A DNA stretch of 20,100 nt from contig JAOXYB010007567.1 in assembly GCA_028565635.1 (NCBI GenBank), positions 1 to 20,100 on the forward strand. Reading direction: 5' to 3'. A model generated the notes under the pieces. It was given only the letters and a program-made list of their open reading frames with translations. It was not told the DNA's origin and made no database searches. This document shows positions 1 to 10,479 of this stretch, one piece after another. The stretch comes from Phoronis ovalis. Taxonomy: Eukaryota > Phoronida > Phoronidae. Each line of letters opens with the position of its first letter. Positions within the stretch are counted from its first letter, which is position 1. The position numbers and the translations under genes are program-made.

Positions 1-12
1 TTATCTATATCT

Positions 13-43
<31 letters not shown>

Positions 44-45
44 TG
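1..45. repeat. TATCTA microsatellite grading into TA
   Basis: About five copies of the six-base unit TATCTA open the window and run into a short TA stretch. The array may continue beyond the edge. Confidence 0.9.
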
Positions 46-57
46 GCATTACAGTAG

Positions 58-160
58 AATCCAGTTACGTTAAAAGTAGTGTGAACGCGTAACAGGATTC
101 AAGTCGATCTGGTTATGAATCCAGATCGAGCTCGAACCGGTTCCAAAAGGGTAGTCTGAA
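58..160. repeat. short fold-back / MITE-like sequence
   Basis: A stem of nine bases, TCGATCTGG (104-112) against CCAGATCGA (121-129), encloses an eight-base loop. Around it a direct repeat, AGTAGTGTGAACG and GTAGTCTGAACGG (76-88 and 151-163), lies on either side. The G+C and CpG content stand out from the flanks. This looks like a small decayed non-autonomous element; no target duplication was seen. Confidence 0.4.
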
Positions 161-1186
161 CGGCCTATTAAGAACAGGAAACTAAAATAGTCTAAACCTT
201 TGCAATTTAGCCCTTTTAACTGTAAACATACTCTATAAATACTGGGAGATAAACACCAGACAGTAGCTCCAGATGTCAGTATAGCTGGGCCATTAGTTCA
301 ACTTTGCATCTTGCTACCAGTCAAATCCTATGAATTCATCAAGTTTGCATTTATTATTAAGCCATCTAATCCCACTACATTTTGAGAACACTAAACAAAT
401 GTTACAAAATTGCCTAATAGTAAGTTTCAGATTTCTGTGAAGGTATTAATACTCTAAATGAATCAGACTGAGGAATCAGAATGACACACCAAAGTATCCC
501 CAGTGAAAGGTCCTCTATTTTTCACAGTATGTACATGTTGTACAAATAGTTTTTGCAAAAATTCACTGTAAAAAATGAAACTGATCCATGCAGGATCACC
601 CTCTTTGTTCTATTAAAATAACAAATTATGAGTTTGTGGTTTATAAAAATAGCAACATCCTAGTTTTAGACAGTAAACTTGGCAGCTACAATATTTTGAT
701 GATGTGGTAAACAGACCACTATTTCAATATGCTATCAAAGAACTGGTAATCTTTTTAGATTACTTGGAAGTAATTTAAGAGTATTTACATTAAATGGCAA
801 ACAAAAATCTTAATATTAAAGCAAACCAGGATAGTTCCTTCTGTGAGTTAGCTCCCACAATATAAATTTTTTCATTATCTTGTCTTTCTGCTAGCACCAT
901 CATGATTTATTACCATATTCATCTTAATCTCTTAACCCTTATTTGATAAGGTATCCTTTAAAGTGGTTTCTATTATTTCTAATTATCTTGCAGGTTCTAT
1001 TCAAAATACTGGTTTTTAGCAAATATGTTGGACCTCGATTAATAACAAAATCTAATGTCTTCCAAGAAATATCATGTAGGGCCATATATAGGTATGAATA
1101 GAGTGTCACATTTATAAATGTTTTGCGTGCCCATCTTTGATAGTTGACCCAACTACAATATAACAATGCTTGTACTCCTCACTTAC

Positions 1187-1295
1187 CTAAAACTACTACT
1201 TCTTCTTTTATGATGTGATGATGTTACTCCACTATGGTTATGTAATGAATTAGATGATGTGTTGGGACTAGGATCTGTGGAATTACTGGGCGAAT
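1187..1295 (-). CDS. TRIO: TRIO/Kalirin-family RhoGEF, next exon: low-complexity linker towards the second DH-PH module
   Basis: The exon lies between a clean acceptor (ATTTATTTCTTTTAG) and a strong donor (TTTTAG|GTAAGT). Of three frames only one is open, and it is the one entered in phase 1, which is how the SH3 exon leaves. Joining them restores an Asp codon. It encodes 35 full codons rich in Ser, Asn, Thr and His (DSPSNSTDPSPNTSSN at the start) and ends in a basic patch, KRRSSSF, plus AG of an Arg codon (phase 2). In TRIO/Kalirin the stretch after the SH3 is a Ser/Pro-rich linker that reaches a basic RKW motif; the basic end and split Arg fit that place. The linker evolves fast, so the assignment rests on phase, splice sites and position rather than similarity. 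The next exon should lie beyond the low-coordinate edge. Confidence 0.8.
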
Positions 1296-2693
1296 CTAAA
1301 AGAAATAAATATAGAATCAAGTTTAATAAAACATATCACATTTATATTTTAAACATTTTCTCCCATGGCTAGTCGACAAAGAGTGAGAACTTCCTCAAAC
1401 TAAATCTGGCATATTACTTTCACATTTCCCAAATCTTGCTGTGGAGCTTTGTGAACAGTAACGATATATGAAACCTTCAACACTAATAGTACACTTGAAC
1501 AGTCGAAGCAAAAGGTGCCAGCTCCTTTTTAGCTCCCTGCTCATTTGCATGTGTCAGCCAATATTAAAACTGCAATTAGCTGTAATGTGTAAAGAGCAAG
1601 TACATCCGACATGTTATGAAGCAGAAATTACATAATTATGTAAAATGTGCAAATATACATCAAAAGTACACAAGAAACCTTTCGCTTTTAAAACAGAACA
1701 ATTGAAATATTCCTTTAATTCAGTACAGAATGCAATAGGAATATCTTATCACATAAGGAAAATTGTTGAAATCACTGACACAGTATTTTTTTCAGAACAA
1801 GGTATAGCTCTCTTTACAGCCACAGCTAAAACACAAATGTGCAACAATTATTTCAGCGACTCCATGCCACTGAAACGCAGACGAACTTGTGCTACTGTAA
1901 GGGGTAATGGGCAATAAAGCAGTTAAATATCTGGTTATTAAGTCTATACTTCATACAAAATTGATGCCTTGTATAATGTTGGTGTACCAAAGCAATTCCA
2001 CTTCCATTAATGTATTACCTGCTCATTGAGAAAAGTTGAAAGAAGTACCTTGAAATGTAGTACACAAGACCTCTACCTTTAAAAAAGCTTGATCTTGATG
2101 CTTTAAGACATCTTTAATGTTAAAAAGCTCTTACCAGTAACACAAATTAGCCCAATGTGAGTTGGACTGTGAATTCCATCAAAGGGGTCAAAGAACACAG
2201 CAGATGAGGTCAATTTCTCTACTTAACATACTAAAAAGGCAGCTCTCACTGGACATGTGTTTACAGAATAACTTTTTCTTTATTGTGGCACAGAAAGGCT
2301 AATGAGGTAATTGGTAACACAGAAAAATGTCTGAATCTCCCAAATCTCACAGCAATAAAATAAACTTGAAAACTATTTAATTGTGGAGATACTGTAACAA
2401 CCATTCCAATTTGTCTAAGATACAGTGAAAATACGAATGGGCAATGATAATTATGTAAAACTAGTAGAAATGTATGTTATGCAAACATCACACACATTTT
2501 AATACAAATTAAATGATTGATTGTTTTTAAATTGCATTTATTAGGATATCTACCTCCCTCTCACAGAATGTACTGATCCTTCTGTTAACCATCAGCTCAG
2601 ACTGAGAACCATCTGACAGTCAAACACAGCAGGTTGTCTGCAAGATTATAGTTTCTGGCAAATCTAGGCTGACTTCTGACATTAAGAAAATTC

Positions 2694-2750
2694 TAATAAT
2701 AATATACTATTATTTATATATATATATTTATATACACAAACTATTATTTT
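2694..2750. repeat. A+T low-complexity stretch
   Basis: TAATAA, TATATA and TTATTT runs with almost no G or C for about 55 bases; simple sequence of no clear function. Confidence 0.7.
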
Positions 2751-3495
2751 GAATTTCACATTAATTAAAAAGTCGAATTAAGAATACCTAGATAAGACTG
2801 TTAAGAGGGTGAGTATTGTTTGGCACAACTTATTGGAACTATAAACTTCTTGTCAAATTTTGGAAGGTTAAATGAAAAGATAACAGTAAAAGTATACACT
2901 TTTGGAAAGGTAGTAATTTGAGGACTATGAAAATTTACTTTTCCTACCTGACACATCATTATGCAATTAGCAAGTAGACCATTTTGGTTTAAAACTTAAA
3001 CTCATTTGTTCCAAAAAATAAACCTCAAAATATGCAAGTCCAACACCACTACAAATACAAAGCTGAAATCTTGGCAAAATTGTCTCAGATTTTTAAAATT
3101 TAGCTTTATTCAAAAAAGTTATGACTTCAAAATTCAACAAAAAAAAATATTTGATACTTTATATATTTAGAAACAGTGCAAAATAGAACATTTTATTAGA
3201 GATAGTTCCGTTGGATGTAAATTTTAGCCAAGTTTCAGCTTTGTAACTATAAGGGTTTTTGGACTTGAAGTTTGTGTTTTTATAATAGTGAATTTTCTCT
3301 TAAAATGTCCCCTTGCTCGGCACTACATAATCATGAAACTTGGTGGTGGTGTAATTACCTTATCCGATGGTAAAAAAAAAAAGTACATCTCATGGTAAAA
3401 AAATGCGTGAAGTTTGCACCCCATAGTTGACATATCAACAGAAAATTTTCAAGAAATAAACTATCATTCAATAATAATATAGTCACTTTGAATGA

Positions 3496-3516
3496 GGGGG
3501 CCCCCCCCCCCCCCGG
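3496..3516. repeat. G5C14 homopolymer pair
   Basis: Five G followed by fourteen C and GG. Such a run is prone to slippage, so its length may vary between individuals or be misassembled. Confidence 0.9.
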
Positions 3517-3676
3517 TTCAGTGTCATAAACCATGATACAATGGGGTTGTATTATTCCAAGGTTTTATTATAAAAAGGGTTCTTTGAGAACCTCTGGCAA
3601 GACAGAGAAAGGAATTAACTGATGCTAAAAATAGCAAAACTTCCTATATTAACTATTTGGAAAAAAACTACAAAAC

Positions 3677-4089
3677 GTGTAAGCCCGGGGGAGGTACTCA
3701 AGGTTTTTTGACTATGAGGATGTGCCGCGGAACCCAATCCAAAATTTTAGCTTGCAGTAGCAAACCCAATCCAAATTTTTTGAAATAGAAGGGTAGCAAT
3801 CCAAATGTTGTGAAATATAAGGGTAGCAATTCAAAATTTTAAAACATTTGATTAGCAATCCATTTTTACGCAAACTGACTGATACAAACCAAATTGCAAA
3901 AATCGTTTTATGGATACAAACCTAAAATTAATCCAAATTATTTGCTGTAAGCAGCTGGTAGCAATCCAATTTTTTGAATTTCTTTACGGTAGCAATCCAA
4001 AAAAATAAGTATACAATCCAATCCAAAATTTTCAACTGGGCTGCACACCCCCACCAAAAAATACCTTGAGTACCCCCCCCGGGTGTGTA
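3677..4089. mobile_element. 403-base MITE-like element with terminal inverted repeats (3682-4084) and a GTGTA target duplication
   Basis: The left end (3682-3710) and the complement of the right end (4055-4084) are near-identical over about 29 bases: a CCCGGGGG run, then GGTACTCAAGGT, then a T run and G. GTGTA stands directly outside both ends (3677-3681 and 4085-4089), a fitting 5-base target duplication. The interior carries about eight imperfect copies of a CAATCCAAAATTTT-type motif at irregular spacing and has no transposase. It is a non-autonomous element whose superfamily I cannot name. The 72-codon minus frame at 3928-4146 crosses its right edge and is not a gene. Confidence 0.7.
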
Positions 4090-5717
4090 GGAGGTATACT
4101 CATGCCTGCAACAAGATTTCACTAACAATAGTTCTGCTAATGGCAACCAAGCACCAGGTATAAGCTGATACCATCAATGAAACTGCTAATTATTTCTTAT
4201 CAATATCTGTATGATTCATGTGTGGGAGGAAAGTCAAAATGTTATTACAGTTAGGTAAAGTAGTGAAATTATATTGAAATAAATTACAAGGACTATTCCA
4301 TCCAACATAAGAGCAGTGGCGATACCTCTCGAATCCAGCGATGCAAATATAATAAAACACTCATTTTAAATCAGAAATCTATTAAATTCTATTTGAAATG
4401 CGTTGATTACTATAATATTCATCCTTTTATAATTTGTGAAACATTTATTAATATTAACTAATAGACTTTTGTGAAAATTTATAATTTTTTTTTTGAAATT
4501 TGAAAACTATCTTTCCGATGTATCTAATGTTATAATAAAATGTAATTTTTACAAAACAAAACAAAATTGAAATGGGTAATGTATTAACTTCTTTGTTTAC
4601 TTTGCATCTACTTTGTATGTTGCATACACAGCCACATAGCTGAGCACAAACTGCATGGACATGACAGACAAGACATAAGATAATGATGGAACTGACACAT
4701 GATTACAACAAACTGACAGGCATTCATGACAATTTCTTTACGGACAGACTACCGACAGGATTTTGTTAGCTTTTGTTAATTTTATTTTATGATTGTCCAT
4801 AAACCAATGCAGAGGGATTACCTGTCAGTTCTTTTATAATTGAGAGCCAGGAGCAAGGAATAGTAATCTGACCTATATGCTGGTTTATTCCCCAAGGAAA
4901 TCTTAAAATATTACTAGTGTAGGTGGCAAGCACTGTTTAATATAATAATAAGGCTTAAAGTTCACAATAAGAGAATCAAATAGAATAATTGCAGTTTGAT
5001 TAATTGGGGCATTAATAACAATACATTTCTTTGATTAGTTTCAAGAACATCACGATCATATAAATATAAAAATAGCTAGCGTACTTCTATTCATTAACTA
5101 GTCTTCTTACATATGCTGGAAAAACGATGTATAGACCATGGAAAAACCAGAAAATAACAAATCTGTAACATACACCAGTCAAGTATGCATAAAAATGTTT
5201 CTCCATAAGGATGCTGGACAAATTTCTAGTATATGGATCAAACAGGTTATGAATTTAGGGTTGAATTCTGTCTATACTGATTAAAAACATAATCCATTTT
5301 TAAATGAATTGTATAACATAAGATTAATTTTCTGGTTAAAATTTATATCCAAATATCTGCAAGTATTAGGTATTTGTAAATTAAAAAAATGCTCAAAAGA
5401 AGATTCTGTACAGATTGTCTACTTGATTCAACAGTTCTTTGCTTAACTCCTTTCGTTTTTCACTTAAATGCTCTATTTAAATTAACTTTGCTGATGCAGG
5501 TTTTCCACACAAGGTTTACATATTCTTTTGCTTAAAAGGAAAATTTTAGGTTTTTAATTCAGACTGAGTGATATGAGCTTAAATAGTAGTACGAACAGCT
5601 AGCTACCACCAACATAGAACAGGTAGTATTCCATAGTTTTCCATCAACTGAACAAAAAACTAACAATGTTTCCTCTCATGTACTCAGTAGGTGTTCCGGA
5701 GCTGCTGGCAGGAAAAC

Positions 5718-5845
5718 TCATACTGAACAGTGTTTCAGAGTGAACATGTCACACAAGATCCCAGCCTTAGTTCTGTTCTCTGCCACCAAATTGCACTTCT
5801 CACTTGACAGCACCTTTAGCACAAAAATATCTGGCATTTCCTGAT
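5718..5845 (-). CDS. candidate alternative terminal exon (42 codons including stop), phase-compatible with the SH3 exon
   Basis: The acceptor ATATTGCTCTAAG leads, when entered in phase 1, into a frame that starts with a completed Asp and reads QEMPDIFVLKVLSSEK, ending in FTLKHCSV and a TGA. The block is visibly richer in G+C than the flanking intron and many codons end in G or C, unlike chance frames here. The C-terminal four residues lack Ser/Thr at the -2 position, so this is not a class I PDZ ligand such as Kalirin-7 carries. A candidate ATTAAA signal lies about 160 bases further on. Nothing in the peptide is recognised. The pyrimidine tract is only moderate. A conserved non-coding element or an old repeat is an alternative. 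Confidence 0.22.
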
Positions 5846-6011
5846 CTTAGAGCAATATTAAAATGATCTCCAAAATCATTCAATCAAATATAAAAATACC
5901 ATTTTTTACCTTTCCCTAGTCCACACAGACCTGCTGAACTGGATTCCAAGAAATTACACCCACAAAAGAAACTAGACAGCTTTCATGATGTAATTAGATT
6001 AAATAGTGGAG

Positions 6012-6073
6012 TTCATTTTTTGTAAGGAAGAAGGCAATAATAAAATCCATTTTTTATGTAAGGAAAGAAGGCG
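6012..6073. repeat. two-copy direct repeat, about 34-base spacing
   Basis: TTCATTTTTTGTAAGGAAGAAGGC (6012-6035) recurs, slightly changed by small insertions, at 6046-6073. A recent local duplication. Confidence 0.55.
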
Positions 6074-6210
6074 TATGATGTATAACAAAATGTGCAACTA
6101 TTGTTATATTATATGGATTCCTAAAAACGAGTCATAAGAAATGATGACAGATTATAAAATCATTATTTGTTATTGTACTATTTAGATTTGTGAATGTTCT
6201 TATGATTTGC

Positions 6211-6310
6211 AAAATACTTATATATACAACAAAATACTCTTATATACAATAAAATACTTATATATACAATAAAATACTCTTATATACAATAAAATACTTA
6301 TATATACAAT
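6211..6310. repeat. five-copy 20-base tandem array with alternating variants
   Basis: Exactly five 20-base units fill 100 bases. Units 1, 3 and 5 begin AAAATACTTATAT and units 2 and 4 begin AAAATACTCTTAT. Apart from one C/T difference at the end of unit 1, copies of the same class are identical, so the array grew as 40-base pairs. Confidence 0.9.
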
Positions 6311-7052
6311 AAACGAATCCAAGCAATAATCAGATTAATTATCTCACGGCAAAAGCAGTTTTCTGTCCACGTGTTTAGTGAACAATTAGAGAAAAATCTC
6401 TGCAAAGCCATCTTATGAATAGCTTACGAAAACAAATGTAGATACATTATGTGTTAAATGTTCTATAACTGTGACGCTGTGTCTATACTTGCAGCCTACA
6501 GATACTAGAAAACTGGTAACCTTTCCCTTCTGCTATTACTACATATGTCAAATACTATTCATGCAATTTTGCTGCTATGTATGGTCTGCAGCCGGGGGTC
6601 ACGTATGTAAAGGGTGGGTCCACATGCGCGTACACAGGTTTAAAAAAAGCCCCTAAGCGTGTATATAGGCTGCTAAAAAAGCACCACTTTGAAAGTCTTG
6701 TAGGTTTAAAAAGTTACCCTTTGGCAGACTTAGTAAAATCATGCCCTTTCACAGACTGGGAGTAAAAACGTAAGTTTTCAGAGGTATATAATGTCCTCCA
6801 TAAACTTAAACATTATTTAAAGTAGAACAGTTTAAATATTAAATTGCAAAAAAAACAACTTCATACAATTTCCAAAGCAAGAAAAAACCTGCATGTATTA
6901 GGAACTGGTCAAAATTAAAATTGAAGCATTGGACATAAAAAAATTCAACCCCCCCCCATCCAGGACTCGCACAAAAAATTGTAACACCTCCCCTTAGATA
7001 ATGCACAAAAACTATGACCCCCTCTTCCAGAAATTTGAGTTGGGCGCATTCA

Positions 7053-7066
7053 TGCGGGCGCCCGCA
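7053..7066. repeat. 14-base perfect palindrome, G+C only apart from its ends
   Basis: TGCGGGCGCCCGCA reads the same on both strands. It lies inside the compound repeat and may be a junction or subterminal part of an old element. Confidence 0.7.
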
Positions 7067-8299
7067 GGGTGCTAAGCCCAACAAGGAGGGTCTGGGGGGA
7101 AATTATTGAAACATTTTATGTGATTTCCTGTAATCTGGTGCATTTTTGAACTCTTTTGCCATGACATTGTACCACTTTTATAACTCCAAACTTGAAACAT
7201 AAATCACTATCCGGGATCACTATACCAAGAATTAAGAGACCTGATCACTACCCAGTGCATAAATACTCTAAAACCTAAATTTAGAACTTCCAAAAAAAGT
7301 CTACACAATAGATTTTTCAGACTAGCACGCTCGTTAATTAGATGGAATCTGTACCCCAAATTCTGTTAAATTACTGAAACAACAAGTATTCTTGGGGCTC
7401 TGTGGAATGACTGTCACTTTTTATTATCTTTTAAGACATTATTAAACCGTTATTCAAACTGCCTAATTGTATCCAGGGGATGTGCATAAATATTATATAA
7501 AGTACTTATATATAGTCATCACATTGTAGTGTTCTTTTCTGTTATCCGGTAAGGAATGGCATGGTAGTATGTTATTTAAAAAAACTATTATTTAGTTATT
7601 AAATGCCTGGTGGTATGTATTGAAGAGGGGTCCGGGGGCACTTCCCCGTGGGAAAATTTAGAATGCAATTTATAGCTTCCGGTGCATTTTTAGAGACATT
7701 TTAAGATCTGGTTTGAAAGAGAAAATGTTAACTAAAATTGTTCAGAAATTAAAGAAAATAGCAATATTTGTAAACTTGTAGTCAAGTAAATTCATTAAAC
7801 CTGTTACACCACAACTAGATCTTTTACCTTATATACCTACATAAAAATGTTCATATTTATTTATTAAAATACAAACATTCCAATTGATAATAATATTTGC
7901 AATTTAATCTGTTCTACGTTTACTCTTTAGATTAATAACTGTTCAGGGGAATTCAGTTCATGGCGAAGGTCAAAATAAAAATGCATCTCCTATGCACCCA
8001 AAAATAAAAAATGTTACTTCTCCTTATTACCTGGCCCTAACTGCCCAAAAATAAATTCGGACCTGTCTCAAAATTAAGTAACATTATGTAGAATATATGA
8101 AGCTAGCATATCCTGTACTGATGTGCATTGAAGTTGATTGTATATGAAATAATGGGTTGCGTACGGCTATTAATTTTTCTAAGCCTGGCCTGGCAAGGGC
8201 CCCAGAAGCTGAAGGGTAAATGATGTTATGTGGGACAATTTTCTGCTTCCGTGCACCCCCCTGGGATAATTTCTGACCAGTCCCTAAGTTTTATGCCGG

Positions 8300-8400
8300 G
8301 CTGATTTTCATCTGATGGTTGAAAAATATACCCTTTTTACGCATCTGATGGTGAAAAACACCCCTTTTATGCGTCTGTAACTCATGCTGAAAACAACACC
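8300..8400. repeat. degenerate 32-34-base tandem units
   Basis: About three units of the type CATCTGATGGTGAAAAACA followed by CCCCTTTTATGCG lie one after another. They are subterminal to the right end of the compound repeat and resemble subterminal repeats of a non-autonomous element. Confidence 0.5.
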
Positions 8401-9004
8401 CTATTTGTCAATATTTAGCTAAATATACATGCTTAACGCGGAACGCGCGTTACGCTCTTGGATGGGAAAAATTTACCCTTTTCACGTGACTTTTCGTTCA
8501 CGCATGTGGACCCAGCATTTGACCCCGGGGTCTGCAGTAATAATACTAAATACCAGGGTAAAGTTACAGTATTTTGGAAGGGTATTATTATTCGATGACT
8601 AAACCGATAGTTTTAACTTAATTTTCTTCCCAAACTCAAGACCGAATACAGGACCTACCTAGTGCCTCAAACGAGAGACACCTAAAAGCCTTTACATACA
8701 CAATCCTTCATCTGACTCCATTTATACTATTTAATCTTGTGCAGGTCTCTTGTTTAGTTAGTGTTGTATCATGGCGAGAAAACAAAAACTTTAAAAAGTT
8801 TTAAACGTAACATGGCACACAGAAAACCATAAGTCTCTTGTATATCATCTATAACAAACTGCTGGCTACTTGGAATTACTAACAATAGTGTGGATTAAGC
8901 AGATAATTGTAATAATTTCATCAACATAGACGCAAAGACAGCAAATTATTCATCGGCTGCAATAGTATAAGTTACTAAGCAACCAATATGAACAAAATAC
9001 TTAC

Positions 9005-9055
9005 ATACGTATATGTTTCTCGAGAAAAGATGGATGCCAACTAAGTGTTCCAGAT
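9005..9055 (-). CDS. candidate 51-base cassette exon in the SH3-to-linker intron
   Basis: A pyrimidine-rich acceptor (CAGTTTCATTTAG) and a strong donor (ACGTAT|GTAAGTATT) bracket 51 bases, a multiple of three. Entered in phase 1 and left in phase 1, as this intron requires, the frame is open and would insert about 17 residues (EHLVGIHLFSRNIYV in the core) between the SH3 domain and the linker. Frame 0 has a stop, so the fit is not automatic. Alternative small exons in this linker are plausible for the family, but with 10 kb of intron one such pair could arise by chance. Confidence 0.25.
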
Positions 9056-9318
9056 CTAAATGAAACTGAACAATGGAGCATTAAAAAGAGGATTCAAATG
9101 TGCAGCAATCACAACATTCAAACAAACACAATGTTTCAAAAGCATAAGAGCGAAGACATGGTTGAAAACAGAATACTTGATGGGAATCAACTTCTGAGTA
9201 TATATGTTTACTTGGTATGTGTAGATTTCATATAATTGCTTTGATTCCAATAGGAAAAGTAAATTTCCTATGATATATTGTCTGTCTTAAACTTATTTAT
9301 CACAAATGCAAACAGCAT

Positions 9319-9478
9319 ACCTACAACAATCTGATAATTCTACTGAGTGCAAATTCTTAGGTACATAAATTCCTCAGCTTCTGTCTCAGTCCATCCATAC
9401 CTGATACAATCAGTACTAATTTCTACCGAGTGCAGATCCTTAAGAACATAACTTTCATTTCTTTCTACCGCATCCATG
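9319..9478. repeat. diverged tandem duplication, about 80 bases
   Basis: ACCTACAACAATCTG...TACTGAGTGCAAATTCTTAG (from 9319) recurs as ACCTGATACAATCAG...TACCGAGTGCAGATCCTTAAG (from 9399), and both copies end in a CATCCAT. Spacing drifts between 80 and 83 bases, so the duplication is old. Confidence 0.6.
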
Positions 9479-9906
9479 GCAAAGCAATTACAAAATCTGC
9501 AATTAGTTCTGAATCAATTAGAAGCATTTGTTCAAGTGGTACGTACTAATTGGTTCATGATTGCAGGGACTGTTGCTTCTGTAAATCTGATGTCATACCT
9601 ACTTAACAGTGTTAACAAAGCAAATAAATTATATATCTGGTTTTCTAACAATGAAACAGGATGCAATAACCCAGTCAATATAACTTTGAGGAAATTACTA
9701 TAAACAAAGCATAATATACACTAATACCAACAATAACCAGCAGATGGAGCCAGCTAATAGAGATACCATCTGAAGAAATCAGTCTTTGTTGGATATTCAC
9801 CATAGAGTATTTTTTCAAAAAATATCTGTTTACCACAGGGGTATTTCCTGGAAAATGCATTTGTGACAGGTATGGAAAATAAAGGTTTGTAAATTTTCAT
9901 GTATTT

Positions 9907-10090
9907 ATTTATGACAGGGTATATAATTTACAAGTGAATTTTAGACAGGGTAACTGTCTACTTTAGGAAAATTATTTACAAAAGGGTTTACTTTTCGTTT
10001 TTTTTTTCATTTATGACAGGGTATATCTTTGGTGATCTTGTTTACCAAAGGGTCAGGGTTTTTTACCCAGGGCGACAGATACCTGCCAAC
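9907..10090. repeat. two-unit repeat of about 102 bases with GACAGGGTA motifs
   Basis: ATTTATGACAGGGTATAT occurs at 9907-9924 and identically at 10009-10026. Each is followed by a TTTAC(C/A)AAAGGGT motif, and GACAGG motifs also occur at 9865 and 9942. A transposon-like segment (GCGACAGATACCTGCCAAC) follows. The 88-codon frame at 10013-10279 starts inside the repeat and is not supported as a gene. Confidence 0.5.
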
Positions 10091-10479
10091 ATTTTTGATA
10101 AGTACCCCCCTGAGGTTCCAGCCCCTTCCTCACCAGCATATCAGAATGAAGGAATGAAACAAAACTTCCAGATATACCTCCCAATTCATTTTATTATATC
10201 AAGTGTGCGAGTAAGTATATATTACTCTACTGACCAGCAGAGTTTCTCTGGCATTTCAATGAGACTTGGTATAAAATAGTAACCAACAGCTGGAGCAATA
10301 GCATGTATTTGCAAACAAAAACTAAATAGGAGAAATACGTCCTCAAAAAAACATCAAGATCAGCCAGTATGTTATGCATTTGCCATTCACAATAGGCAAG
10401 TCAAGCTGGCAGCCAAACCAACTGTAAATGCATAATATCATAAATTCTTTAAAAATCTGAACAATGTACAACATTTTTA

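Larger units (their letters stand above)
1..1186. other. intron start (downstream of the linker exon) with microsatellite and fold-back sequence
   Basis: On the gene strand this is the beginning of the intron after the linker exon. Apart from the microsatellite and the fold-back listed separately, it is A+T-rich unique sequence. I searched the minus strand for the expected exon with a basic RKW start and did not find it. The 75-codon frame at 939-1166 lacks splice support and is of chance length. Confidence 0.6.
6586..8537. mobile_element. compound, decayed repeat of about 1.95 kb with inverted G+C-rich ends
   Basis: The left end starts CTGCAG, then a CCGGGGGTCA block and TGGGTCCACATGCG; the complement of the right end starts CTGCAG, then CCCCGGGGTCA and the same TGGGTCCACATGCG. 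The inner flanks of both ends hold short units ending in ACCCTTTT/CCCCTTTT. The interior has two related G-run segments, near 7086-7150 (AGGGTCTGGGGGG) and 7627-7700 (GGGTCCGGGGG), each followed by A/T-rich sequence and GGTGCATTTTT, so several old insertions appear nested. I found no target duplication and no protein. The frames at 6471-7084 lie within or overlap this repeat and are not genes. Confidence 0.5.

Noticed and set aside
1645-1917. 90-codon plus frame whose stop overlaps AATAAA
   Set aside because: No splice support, no recognised motif, and length within chance for the base composition.
3928-4146. 72-codon minus frame
   Set aside because: Crosses the boundary of the inverted-repeat element; an artefact of the repeat.
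5108-5159. Minus-strand 52-base segment between TTACAG and ATAT|GTAAGA
   Set aside because: Length is not a multiple of three, so it cannot be a cassette in this intron, and the peptide is only hydrophobic.
10013-10279. 88-codon plus frame followed by a good donor (GCGA|GTAAGT)
   Set aside because: It starts inside the GACAGGGTA repeat and continues into transposon-like sequence; no acceptor or partner.
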